A stretch of DNA of 64,000 bases from Entomortierella parvispora (taxonomy: Eukaryota > Mortierellomycota > Mortierellomycetes > Mortierellales > Mortierellaceae), in contig OY752153.1 in NCBI GenBank assembly GCA_963573315.1, positions 124,001 through 188,000 of the forward strand, given 5' to 3'. The position numbers and the translations under genes were made by a program. Shown here in pieces: positions 54,584 to 64,000 of this stretch (its first letter is position 1; every line of letters begins with the position of its first letter). The notes beneath the pieces are model-generated. The model saw only the letters and a program-made list of their open reading frames with translations. It did not search any database and was not told the DNA's origin.

Positions 54584-55764
54584 ATGAAGTTCGCCTCCTC
54601 CTTTGCCGTCCTCGGTGCCTTGGCTTCCATTGCCTCGGCTTTTGTTTCCCCCACCGCCCCCATTGGCGCTACCATCTGGAAGCCCAACACTGTTGTCACC
54701 ATTACCTGGGTGGATGATTCAGAAAAACCCTCCCTCTCCACTAAGCCAGTGTTTGATATTTCCTTCATGACTGGAGGCAACTTGCAGATGATCAAGCTGG
54801 CCACGATCGCCACCAACGTTACCGGTGGTGACACCAGTTCCTACAACTGGACTGTCCCTTATGTCAGCCCCCCCGGCCAGAGTAAGTTCTTTATCACTGA
54901 CCCTATTCCTGGAGTGGGATTCGTAAAGGATTAGAGCCATGGTTTGGCTGCAATTGTTGCTGTGTCGCCCTCAGACTCTGTGGGTTGCAAGCCTGTACAG
55001 AATGAGTAGGCTTTTTTAAGATGCATCCGATAAAAAGAAAAACGGACCCACAGATCAGGAAGGGGGTGGAAGCACATTGACGATACACCAGAGAGAACAA
55101 TTGAGGAAAGACGGAGAAATAACTGCACAGCGGCCTTGGGTCCCCACAGGACCATCGCCTGTGGACAAGCCCCGAGCATGAAGGCAGGTCAATTGATCTC
55201 TGTCTTCTCCTCAACCGTCAGAGAGGGGTAAAGGGGTGACTTGAAGGAGACAAAAAAACGGGAAAATCTGCTTCGCTTCTGTGGGTCAACCTAAGCGGAG
55301 AGTGGACTTTTTTTCTCTTTGTCAGACAAGATAAAAATACAAAAAGATCTGATGGGCGTCTTGTCTTTTTGTCGTGTGAGGACCTTGTCTCCGTGCAACT
55401 TGCTAGCCATTGGCATTGACAAAGTCTCTCTTTTTCTACCCTTGACTCGCGTCATCTAGTCTACTTCTTGCAGTTTGACACTGTTGCTGGCACAAATCCA
55501 TCCGCTGTTGCTTGGAGTACCCGCTTCACCATCACTGACGCCAACGGCAACGCACCCGCAGCTCCCTCTTCTACGAACGGCGGAAATGGTACCATCATTG
55601 CCGCTCCCACCACCGCTGCCGCCTCTGGCGCTGCTGCCACTGCTACTGGCTCGGGCTCTAACCCCTCTGCCACCGCCGCTGGCAAGAACGGTGCTGGATC
55701 CCTCGCTGCTTCGGCCATGACCGTTGCCGCTGCCGTCGGTGCCGCTGCCTTAATGGCCCTTTAA
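54584..55764 (+). CDS. GPI-anchored KRE9/KNH1-type cell-wall protein
   Basis: Exons 54584-54881 and 55460-55764, 200 residues. Signal peptide MKFASSFAVLGALASIASA, then an Ig-like KRE9/KNH1 N-terminal domain (FVSPTAPIGATIWKPNTVVT, ITWVDD, YNWTVPYVSPPGQ, FLQFDTV, STRFTITDANG). A Ser/Thr/Ala/Gly-rich stalk follows, with a hydrophobic end (MTVAAAVGAAALMAL) fitting GPI anchoring. Such proteins sit on the cell surface and are tied to beta-glucan assembly. The 578-nt intron is longer than most here; the codon spanning it (A/TC) keeps the domain in frame. Confidence 0.85.
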
Positions 55765-56440
55765 AAAGTTTAGACGTTTTGAACAATAAGAAAAGAACAT
55801 CGAAACCATCCATACCCTTTCCTACCCTCCCCCCCTTCTCCTTTCTAATCAAGTTTTCATTACTCCACGCCCTAACCAAAAGCGTGGAACCCCACTCTGT
55901 GCGTCAAGAACAGGAATTTCTCGGGTTTTTGCATTTTTCAGTTTTCTTGTAGTTTGCGTCCCCCTTCCTCCTCGTCTTCCTCCAACCTTCCTTTGCTACG
56001 AATCCTTCCCTTTTTCTCGTCTATTTCACCCACTCACCCACCTATACAAAGATATAGTCGTGTAGAATAATCAACAATGTTTTTTTTTACTCGTGTCTTT
56101 GCTGGAATGTCGAATGATGGTCAGCGAGAGGCTGACGTAACGGCATCAGAGCAGCTGTGTTCAACGGTCAAAGGGCGAGTACTCTAGAGGGAGAGGCAAC
56201 TGAGGGAAGGAAGGGGGGGGGGGCAGTTGTGAACCAGCAGCGGTAACAGCCGTACTGCACAAAGCCATCAGCCAATTCCTTGGTATTTGTTCCCCGATTG
56301 TTGGATTCTCAATTGCTCCTCCTTTCCCAGAATTCGTAGCTTCTATCCAAGACAGCATCTCTTGGGGTTTCAACTACTTTTCCTTTCTGCTTTTGCCCTT
56401 TACCAAAGTTGAGAATGAACATAAGAAATGGCAATGAATG
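55765..56440. other. Spacer between KRE9-like gene and Tc1 remnant
   Basis: No gene seen. Contains a G run near 56211-56223. Confidence 0.5.
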
Positions 56441-57063
56441 TCAAATTCACCCCCTATTCTGCAGTGTGGCTGGAGGTATGCCATGTCGCTTCTGAACTAC
56501 TTTTTGGGTGCAAAAATGAATCCAAGTCCCCTATCCTCTTCGTTTCTTACCTCTCCCCCCCTCCCCCTGCCCTGTATTGGTGTTGTGCACACATGAAGTC
56601 CAAAGAGCTGACAATCGAACAAAGATCCGAGATTGTGGGGATGCGGATGGGGGGCGCGTCATTGAGGAAAGTCGCGGCAATGTTCCATCTCCCTGTATCC
56701 ACCGTCAAATCCATCATCAAGAAAAAACAAGAGACTGGAACTGTCGCCAATAAGCCAAGATCAGGCAGACCAAAGATTTTCACCGAGAGAGGTTTGCGAG
56801 AGCTAAAGCAAACAGCACTGGACAACAGAAAGGCAACCCTGGCTGACATCACCAGCGCTCTTACTACAAAGGTCTCTACCAACACTGTTCGTAGAGAATT
56901 GAAGAAGATGGGCCATCCCAACCGAGTCGCGCGTAGGAAACCCTTCCTGAGCGACAAGCACAAGGCCGACCGACCTCCTTCGTCAAAGCAACCAAAAAGT
57001 AGTTCATAAGCGACATAGCATACCTCCAGCCACGCTGAATACAGAATATGGGGGTGAATTTGA
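56441..57063 (+). mobile_element. Internally deleted Tc1/mariner element
   Basis: Terminal inverted repeats of about 68 bp: 56441-56508 begins TCAAATTCACCCCC, and 56996-57063 is the matching inverted arm, sharing GTGGCTGGAGGTATG and GAACTACTTTTTGG. Between them lies only the DNA-binding half of a transposase, whose frame runs straight into the right repeat, so the catalytic DDE part was deleted. The expected TA duplication is not visible at these ends. Confidence 0.75.
56593..57009 (+). pseudogene. Truncated Tc1-type transposase (DNA-binding part only)
   Basis: 138 residues. Starts MKSKELTIEQRSEIVGMRMG, then a helix-turn-helix (GASLRKVAAMFHLPVSTVKS), the GRPR-like linker PRSGRPKIFTERG, and a second helix-turn-helix (STNTVRRELKKMG) ending RKPFLSDKHKADR. 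The next residues come from the inverted repeat. No DDE/D domain, so it cannot transpose; it could still bind the repeats. Confidence 0.8.
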
Positions 57064-57164
57064 TGTCCACAGGAGGTGGCACATGTTGGCATGGCACCCA
57101 CCATGCAAATAAATCCGCATTCGTTGATGGAATGTATAATCAAAAGCAGGAAGTGGGATACAAT

Positions 57165-57240
57165 TGAGAGCCCCGCACAATTGCAGTGTAATTCAGAAAG
57201 GGGTGTTTGAATACTTTTGCTAGGGCACAGGACGGTATCC
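57165..57240. mobile_element. Probable Tc1-type transposon end (fragment)
   Basis: ACAATTGAGAGCCCCGCACA ... GGGGTGTTTGAATACTTTTG resembles the ends of Tc1-like elements. No partner repeat was found within the window. Confidence 0.35.
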
Positions 57241-57599
57241 TTTATAACGGCGCCCTAGCCGAAAAGCTCAAGGGGGGTATGTAAAGGAATCCAATGGACA
57301 CTGGAAAGGGGAGGAGAGATGATGCCTTCGGCAAGAGAGGCACTCGATGAAGTGGGGTCCTGGTGCCTCTTTCCTTTTTCTCTTTTTCCCTCACATCCCA
57401 TTGTCTCTGCCATCGTAGTCCACTTTTTTGCTACATCGTTTTACCTTCCACTTTCAGTCGCTTCCTAATACAACATATCAAAAACCAAACTTGACAACGT
57501 ACTCAAAAAGTCCGTGATGTAGTACTTCACTCCAACGTGCGTTTTGATTGCGCCTGTGGCAATTGCAAACGCCACTCCTGTTGGAACTGGCGGTTGTGA

Positions 57600-57765
57600 C
57601 GGTCAGGTTAGTCACAACGGCGATGGTAGGCACAAAGGCAACGATGTTCCCGGCGGTTATGTTGGTGATCACCGAGGCAGAGGTAATGGTGGGCACAGAG
57701 GTTCTGGCGGTCCCAGCGGTGAACTTGGTTACAACGGCGATGGTGGGTACAAACAAAGGCCCCGG
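57600..57765. repeat. Direct repeats in a Gly-rich / Val-Thr-rich frame
   Basis: CACAACGGCGATGGTAGGCA near 57612 recurs as TACAACGGCGATGGTGGGTA near 57731, with related shorter copies between. Plus-strand frame is Gly-rich; minus-strand frame is Val/Thr/Ala-rich (FVPTIAVVTNLTVTTA). Possible remnant of a repetitive surface-protein gene. Confidence 0.35.
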
Positions 57766-59269
57766 AGGTATCGGGGGAGCTTAAGACATCTACTCTGCCC
57801 CTGCAGCCGTATCAATATCATCAATTGCTGGAGGGACAAACAACAACAAGGATTGAGGTTCATTGCTCTGCACTGGATTAATGGGTGAAATGTCTGTGCT
57901 TGGTTATGAGGAGCGGGCGGGGAGCGCTTCAGCGAACAAGGTAGCTCAGTGAAGATTAAGAACGGTGTATCCAAGAAGACGCGCCTGTGTGGAGAGGCGT
58001 AGTGTGCACGCTACCTAAGTGAATTGTGTTCAGGACTGCGTTTGGTTTGAAAGTCCAACACGAATGTCCAGAAAACTAGAGGATGAAGGAAGGGGGGGGA
58101 GCAGCCGATGATGGGATGCGATGAAGAAGCACGCACCCACGTACCTCTCTCGCTCTTTTTTTTGCTTCAACGATCGAGATTCTACTTTGACAAGGAGGTT
58201 TCTTGGGCGCGCGTGGAGAAATTTGTCTTGCCAGCTTGTGAGCAAAATACAAATGTTAGACCATGCGACCAGCAGAGGACCCCAGGCAGGCAGTTATTTG
58301 TCTGCAGTCTACAATAACAAGAAGAGTAGAGTAGACAAAAAAGATTCGATCCCCAGGTCGGCGGTCTGGACAAAGGGGTGAACGAGCTTTTTATCCTTTG
58401 TGTATGGATAATTCGTATTCGCATGACAAAGAGGATAGATTCTTGTCAACAACAACAACATGGTCAGGCCACTTGCTTTCTGTGTTTTTATTATCTTTGA
58501 GGTGGGCGTGTCAGCAAAGTTGCAGCAGCGGCAGACAGGCAGCGGAGCAAAAGGAAGAAGAGAGTTTTTATTGAGAGCATCTTTGACGAGAGCAAAGAAG
58601 AGTGAAAAGGTACTGTTACGCAGTGGAGTCGTGTAAGATGCTCCGCACCTGGAACAACAATCCGTTTGGCTGGCGCATGTCTGTCCGCTTGGTGCTGTTT
58701 GCGTGTCGTCTGCACGGGGATCCCACCGATCCCTCCCTCCACAATCGGCGTTTACTGTAATTAAAATGATGACGGCGGTTGGCCAAGGTACAATTACGAA
58801 CAGTCATCAGTCACTGAGGCTGGCTGTGAGAGAGTGAGGAGAAGAGAAGAAGACAAGAAGAGAAGAATAAAGAAGAGAAGGAGGGAGTAAAGAGAGAAGA
58901 GGGGGAGGATTGTCCTCGAGAGAACAAGAGGCAGAAGGGGAGAAGGGAAGAAGGGAAGCCTGAGTGACAGTCAGTCTGTTTCTTTTGCCTTTGAGAGCAC
59001 ACACACCTTTGGCACACTCTCTGTTTTGGCTCTCTTCACACTGTGCGCGTTGCACACTTTGCACACTTTGCACACACCCTCTCCCACTTCCTTCCTTCCT
59101 TCCTCTCTTCTCTTCCTTCCTTCTCTTCCTTCCTTCTCTTCCTTCCTTCTCTTCCTTCTTCTCTTTATCCATCCCACACGATCCCATTCCCCCTCCCTCC
59201 CTCCTCTTCCATCCATTCCGTTCCTCCACTCTCCTTCCTCTTCCCTCCACACATTCACTCACATTCACC

Positions 59270-60779
59270 ATGCGCTCCTTCACCCTCGCCGCCGTCGTTG
59301 CCGTCCTTGCTCTCTCCACAGTCTCGGCTCAGCAACCCGAACAGCCCTTGCCCTGCTACCAGGCTAGCTGCTCCAACCTGATCTCTGTCCTCCAGGAGTG
59401 CTCCATCACCGTCGACGCCAGCACCGGCAACATCAACTTCCCTGTCGCCTCCAACACCTCCTCCACCACCGACAAGTGCCTCTGCAAGCAGTCCATCGTC
59501 GACGCCTATGGTAACGGACCCCTCCTACCCTTTTGCATCATTCCCCGGAAAGAGTCCATTTGCACGAGTTGAGATCACTGCACTTTACAGCAACCTTCCT
59601 TCCTTCTTTCCTTCCTTCCTTCCTTCTTTCCTTCTCTCCTCTGTTCCTCTCTTCTTCTCTTCCTCTCTTCCTCTCTTCCTCTCTTCCTCTCTTCGTCTCC
59701 TCCCTCTGCTCAACGAAGAAACAAAACAAAGCAAAATAACCTCCTCAACGCGCTCCCACCACCTCCAAAAAACAACATTCAACCCTGCAACACACGAGGC
59801 TGACACGCAGCGGCAAACACGCAAACACGCAAATGTCCCTGTCTCTTTGGTCTGGCTGGGTTCCATTTTCATTTGTTTCTCCCCTTCTCCCTTCTACTTT
59901 CGCTATTTCTTCCGACAAACGACGCTCTGACCTGCCTGTTCTTTCTGTGTCGGCTGGGAAGGGAAAATGACATGCAGCAAATTATGCTCCCAACGACTCT
60001 CGCTCGACCAACAACAACAACAAACAAAAAGCACCCAACATACGCGCAATTACCCTTGCACAAACAATCATTCTCTGTGGCCTCTGCACCCGAACCCCGC
60101 AACAGGTCGGGGGAGTGGGGGGCTGCGGGAACTGGCCTTGAACTTGGTCTGGGTGCATGCACCCTGCTCTCGTGTTTTTCTTTTTTCTTTTCTTTCTGCT
60201 CTGTTCCTTCATGAGAGGGGGGAATCAATCGCGCGCCCTCCCTAGTCTCCCTCATTCAGTCCCCGCTTGCAAAACGACCCGATTCTCAGGAACGAGGGGC
60301 AATGTTGTCAGGGTGCAGATGGCAATCATGGCACACGACCATCTCCTTTCCCTTTGGGTAGCATAGACTCGTTTCACCTCACAGGTGAAGGAGAGGCCGT
60401 GAAGGGTCCTGGGCAAGGTGGATCATTGTCCGCATATCTTGCCAACCTGCCCAGCCCGATCTCAATTGGCCCCAATCAACTAGCCCATCTCCGTGTCTCT
60501 TTCTCTTTCACCTCTACTACGTGCTTCTCTAGTTCGACCCTCTATACTCACCACGCTGATTCGTTTTTCCTTCCTGTAGATCCTTGCTACAACTGCGGTG
60601 CCGAGAACCAAAAGATTCAGAACCGCTTCAGCACCCAGAACTTGGTTGACTCTTGCAACTTGAACTTTGGTGCCTCCACAGTCAAGATGCCCGGCTCCTC
60701 TTCCGGTGCCGCCTCGTCGATCCCCTCCATGGCCCTTGCTGCTGCCTCCGTCATGGTCTCCCTCCTTCTCCTTGCTTAA
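59270..60779 (+). CDS. Small secreted Cys-containing GPI-anchored protein
   Basis: Exons 59270-59510 and 60580-60779, 146 residues. Signal peptide MRSFTLAAVVAVLALSTVSA, then a cysteine-rich domain (LPCYQASCSNLISVLQEC, DKCLCKQSIVDAY, DPCYNCG, LVDSCNLNFG) with eight cysteines, a Ser-rich stretch and a hydrophobic tail (ALAAASVMVSLLLLA) fitting GPI anchoring. The general plan resembles small fungal surface proteins; no named family is certain. The intron is 1069 nt, by far the longest here, with pyrimidine-rich filler; an unrecognised small exon may lie inside. The codon split G/AT joins the cysteine domain in frame. Confidence 0.75.
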
Positions 60780-63067
60780 ATCTAGTAGCGAATGTATGAA
60801 AAGATGAAGGAACCGTGGGGGTCAGCTGTATTTAATAATAATAAAAAATAGGGAAAGTTCTTAATACTGAACGGTAGTAAGACGGATGACTATCCTTCAA
60901 AGCATGTCCGTCCTAAAAGTTGATGGGAATGGCGAAAGAGGATGAGAACGGCCACTGCCTTTTACGGCTCTACACAAGTTTACTCGGTCAGAGAATTGCT
61001 CCAGATCTTCTCTGCCGTGAACTAGTTGCGGATCTTTTACTGCTTTTTCTCCCTCTCTTTCGTTCAAGACCTATCCGTTGGACTTGGACCCTTGATAAAC
61101 CCTTTGACGACTCCAACATCCGCAATACCCGCTGTCCCTTGCTTTGCAACTGTGCTGAAGTTTGAGTCACGTGCGCACTTGCAGGTGAACGACGCGTTTT
61201 TTACTTGCGCGTTGGTGAACATGTTCGTGGAGCACGCTTTCTTGGGTCCTCTGCACACACCTTTGCTCCCTTTGCAATGGAATGCGTAGTTTGACAATAA
61301 CAACATAAAAAACAAGGGTGAGAACGGGCAGTAAAGCCGGTGCTTCCGAACGAGTAGAACATTCCCGGCCTGCTACCAAAATAAAAGAGTCGAACCCCAT
61401 GGCGCGCAGGTATGCACGAGCAATCTCTTGCCAACTGCATCTCGAGAGGTGTCGATTCATTGGTGAAAGCATAGCCTTTGAGTTTGGCCTCAAAAGGTGC
61501 ACAAAGAAAAGAAAGGATATAGAAAGGGTCAGGAATCGCAACGCCGCCATCTCGTATTCTTTCCCTGGTAACCTTCAAGTCTTGTCGGTTGGTAGACACA
61601 AGAAAAGGCGACATTTTTGCTCACACGAATTACCAAGAAAAGTCGACCCTGAGCGAAGAGACCCATTTTGTTCATGGCTCCGAACTAGCGTGAGAGCCAT
61701 CGCTTGTTTGTTCAAAACATGTTTACCTGTTCACCTGTTCACCTGTTCATGTTTTCCTTTTCTTTTCACACAGTCGTGATGGTGAAGAGAATATTCCCAC
61801 AGTGTAGTCCTGACCAGTGTCATTCGTGTATGAAAACATTCCACAGCGCCAAAAGAGGATTCAAACAAGGAAAAGGCAAAGCGCGCTTGGCCGCTCCTCA
61901 GCCCGAGATGTCCTCGATCGTAAAGGGTCGAATTCAAACAAGAGAAAACTAGAGGAATCGATCGGTCACTCGCCATCGCATGCAATGCACATCATCACGC
62001 GCTTGTTCAGGGACGACCACACCTTTTTTTTTTCCTTGTGTTGTCACACGAGAGATGTCACCATGACCCAATCGTCATGGCAAATCCGACAGAAAAGCAA
62101 ATTACGCGACCGGCCCAGCACACCCTCTACTTTTACCAGGCAGACCATTGAACGCAAAGAGAGCCTGCGGGCGGCCAAGCGGCCAAACATTGTCCGAAAG
62201 ACAAGCTCTCCCCCCTGTAATCAAGGAGTGAAGGAGTGGACCCTGACAGGATGTCTGTCAAGGAAACACTCGGATGCTCATCTTGTACCTCGTCAACAAA
62301 CGCACACACACAGTCTATTCAGATCCAAGGATGGGTCCCCCTTGGCGCGATGGCGTTTTCTTTGTTGTCCTTGGGGATTTTTTTCACTCGTGCACAAGCT
62401 TGTTCGCTATCCAGGGAAGGAGAGGTGTGTTTTTTTCTTAATGTGGTCTAGACGTTGGGCCGTCGTTCAACTTTTCTTGACCCCCTGATCTCCAAAATAT
62501 GTTCCCATGGTCCTTTTTCACATCAAGACCGGCGAGGCTGTTTTGTTGTTGTTGCTGTTGTTTGTTTTTGCGATAGCAATTGATGAACAACCGGGTGATT
62601 AGCGTGTCTTCATCGGACAAGTCCTTGGTCTTTCTTGTTCCTGTGTATCTTTGCAGGTACGTGATTGGTTGTCTGTACTAAGCCCGGTCAAGTCTTCATG
62701 CAAACAGACCCCTCTTACGTCCCATGGATAATGCAGGGACCAGGGGCGAGGTGAGTGTTCAATCCAGGGGCGGCACAAGTGTGGACTTGATCCAATTTGC
62801 GATAACTCATTTCAATTAAGCCTCGCGTGTCAGTTGATACAATACTCCCTGCATCCTTCATGTACCTGGGTTGACATGGACATTAACAAGGAGGACTTTT
62901 TTCTTTTCGCCCGGCTGGCACCCTAGGGTTAATCAACCCCCTGCCTCTTAGTTTACTCCTTTCTCTCACGTATAAAAGGTAAGCTCCCCTGGCTTGCCTC
63001 CTTTTGTTTATCTTGTTCTTCAACCTGTCGCTCTCCCTCCAACTCTCGCTAATACCGACCCCAGACC
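60780..63067. other. Spacer upstream of the carboxypeptidase gene
   Basis: No gene recognised in about 2.3 kb. It contains four tandem copies of an ACCTGTTC unit near 61726-61752. Open frames here (for example 61318-61779 and 61817-62488) show no domain or conserved pattern. Confidence 0.5.
62971..62978 (+). promoter_or_regulatory. TATA box of the carboxypeptidase gene
   Basis: TATAAAAG 97 bp upstream of the ATG at 63068, followed by a pyrimidine-rich leader. Confidence 0.7.
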
Positions 63068-64000
63068 ATGAAACTGTCACTCCTCTCCCTCTCGGCCGTT
63101 GCCGCTCTGGCCATCTTCATGACCCCGGCTACAGCCCTGCCTACAGCCCTGGCTCCTTCTGACATGGTCACCTTTGATCAACACAGAGTTGTCCGTATCC
63201 AAATCCAAAACGAAGAGGAGCTAGCCACCTTGTCTGCCAATGACAACACGCTCCAACTGGATTATTTTACCCATCACAAAGTGATCGGTGGTCATGTCGA
63301 TGTCCGTATTCCTCCTCAATCGTTCAGCAAGTTCCAAGGACTGAACTTGAAGTACTCTACACTGATCGAAAATCTTCAGTCTGTTCTCGATGAAGAAAAG
63401 GTCCAAGACCAACAATTCCAAAAGACCTTCCAGGCTCAATTGAGCGAGAGCAAGAGACGCAACAGCGGTGGCAAGACTTCCTTGTCTTCGCACATTGAGG
63501 GAGCGGATGTCTACGCCGCTGCACCTGCTTGGTTCTCTGGCTACCATACCTATGCGGATCATCAAAACTGGTTGGCAACCCAGATTGCCAACAACCCGGG
63601 AAAGACCTCGGCTTTCAGCGCAGGCAAGACCTACCAGGGTCGTGACCAGGCCGGTATTAAGATCGGATCCGGCCCAAACAACGTTGTGTTCCACGGCACT
63701 CAGCATGCTCGCGAGTGGATCTCCACCATGGTGGTTGAGTAAGTCCCAATTGATTTTTTTTTTTTTTTTGGTCTCCCACGCTGGTGACTGCTGTATGTCA
63801 GTGATCCTTCTTTCGCCCTTGCCTGACTTTTTGTTCTTCATCCATTGATAACGTAACAGGTACATCATTGACCAGCTTCTGACGGGTTCTGACTCGCGTG
63901 TTTCCGGTTACTTGAAAAAGTACACTTTCCACATCATCCCCATCATGAACCCCGATGGCTTTGTTGTCACACAGACCTCGAACCGCATGCATCGCAAGAA
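63068..64000 (+). CDS. Secreted M14 metallocarboxypeptidase (5' part)
   Basis: Exons 63068-63738 and 63860 onward, running off the window. Signal peptide MKLSLLSLSAVAALAIF, a propeptide of roughly 120 residues (VVRIQIQNEEELATL, VDVRIPPQSFSKFQ), then the catalytic domain (WFSGYHTYADHQNWL, QGRDQAGIKIGSG). HAREW gives the zinc ligands H213 and E216. Exon 2 continues with YIIDQLLTGSDSRVSGYLKK and IPIMNPDGFV, typical of carboxypeptidase A-like zymogens. It removes C-terminal residues from peptides outside the cell after propeptide cleavage. The third zinc-binding His and catalytic Glu lie beyond the window. Confidence 0.9.

Larger units (their letters stand above)
57064..59269. other. Spacer between the Tc1 remnant and the small GPI protein
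   Basis: 2.2 kb without a supported gene. It includes a second possible transposon end near 57165-57240, a direct-repeat stretch at 57600-57765, and long GA/CT-rich tracts at 58830-59260 (leader of the next gene). A reverse-strand (TTG)n run lies near 58447-58460. Confidence 0.5.

Noticed and set aside
61330..61400. Possible tRNA on the minus strand (GGGGTTCGACTC resembles a T-loop)
   Set aside because: The flanking bases cannot form the T stem or an acceptor stem. GTTCGATCCC near 48669 was rejected for the same reason.
61318..62488. Two long plus-strand frames upstream of the carboxypeptidase
   Set aside because: No domain, no splice-consistent structure, composition like intergenic sequence.

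Overview
This window is nuclear DNA of a filamentous fungus. Genes are split by short GT-AG introns (mostly about 60-120 nt, some with CTAAC-like branch sites), promoters carry pyrimidine-rich leaders and a few TATAAAAG boxes, and several products are secreted or GPI-anchored. Crinkler (CRN) proteins, a NACHT-pentapeptide-WD40 protein and a Tc1-type transposon relic together point to Mucoromycota, most likely Mortierellomycotina. That placement is an inference from gene content; no rRNA or marker gene is present to prove it.

Layout. 1-5.6 kb: four tandem minus-strand short-chain dehydrogenase/reductase (SDR) genes; three share an identical 106/295/637-nt coding-exon structure, and the first (cut by the window edge) carries a 20-bp frameshifting deletion. 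5.6-9.2 kb: spacer and a glutathione S-transferase-like gene. 9.2-13.1 kb: an intronless NLR-like STAND protein. 13.1-17.8 kb: a C2H2 zinc-finger gene with a probable late frameshift, plus two decayed fragments of the same family.

17.9-30.8 kb is the accessory heart of the window. Three arrays of an 81-bp minisatellite alternate with two minus-strand CRN genes: array 1, CRN A, array 2, CRN B, array 3. A 318-bp inverted-repeat element with a perfect 9-bp target-site duplication (Mutator-like MITE) sits about 60 bp upstream of the CRN A start. CRN A looks intact (ubiquitin-like header, P-loop ATPase, PD-(D/E)XK-like nuclease, basic tail). CRN B has a 1-nt frameshift before its nuclease-like domain and a 54-bp duplication at its 3' end.

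31-64 kb is more ordinary: a secreted beta-lactamase-like hydrolase, an intron-rich MFS transporter with 7-, 12- and 18-nt microexons, three secreted paralogues of a DUF3472-like family, a myotubularin phosphatase, a secreted EcsC-like protein with a long amphipathic tail, a divergent eIF5-like protein, a KRE9/KNH1-type GPI protein, an internally deleted Tc1/mariner element, a small cysteine-containing GPI protein, and the 5' part of an M14 metallocarboxypeptidase that runs off the right edge.

I see no operon-like logic, as expected in a fungus. The functional themes are nuclear effector-type proteins and NLR-like sensing in the repeat-rich left half, and cell-wall or secretory functions in the right half. 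Exon boundaries were placed by hand from splice signals and reading-frame continuity; no transcript evidence was available.
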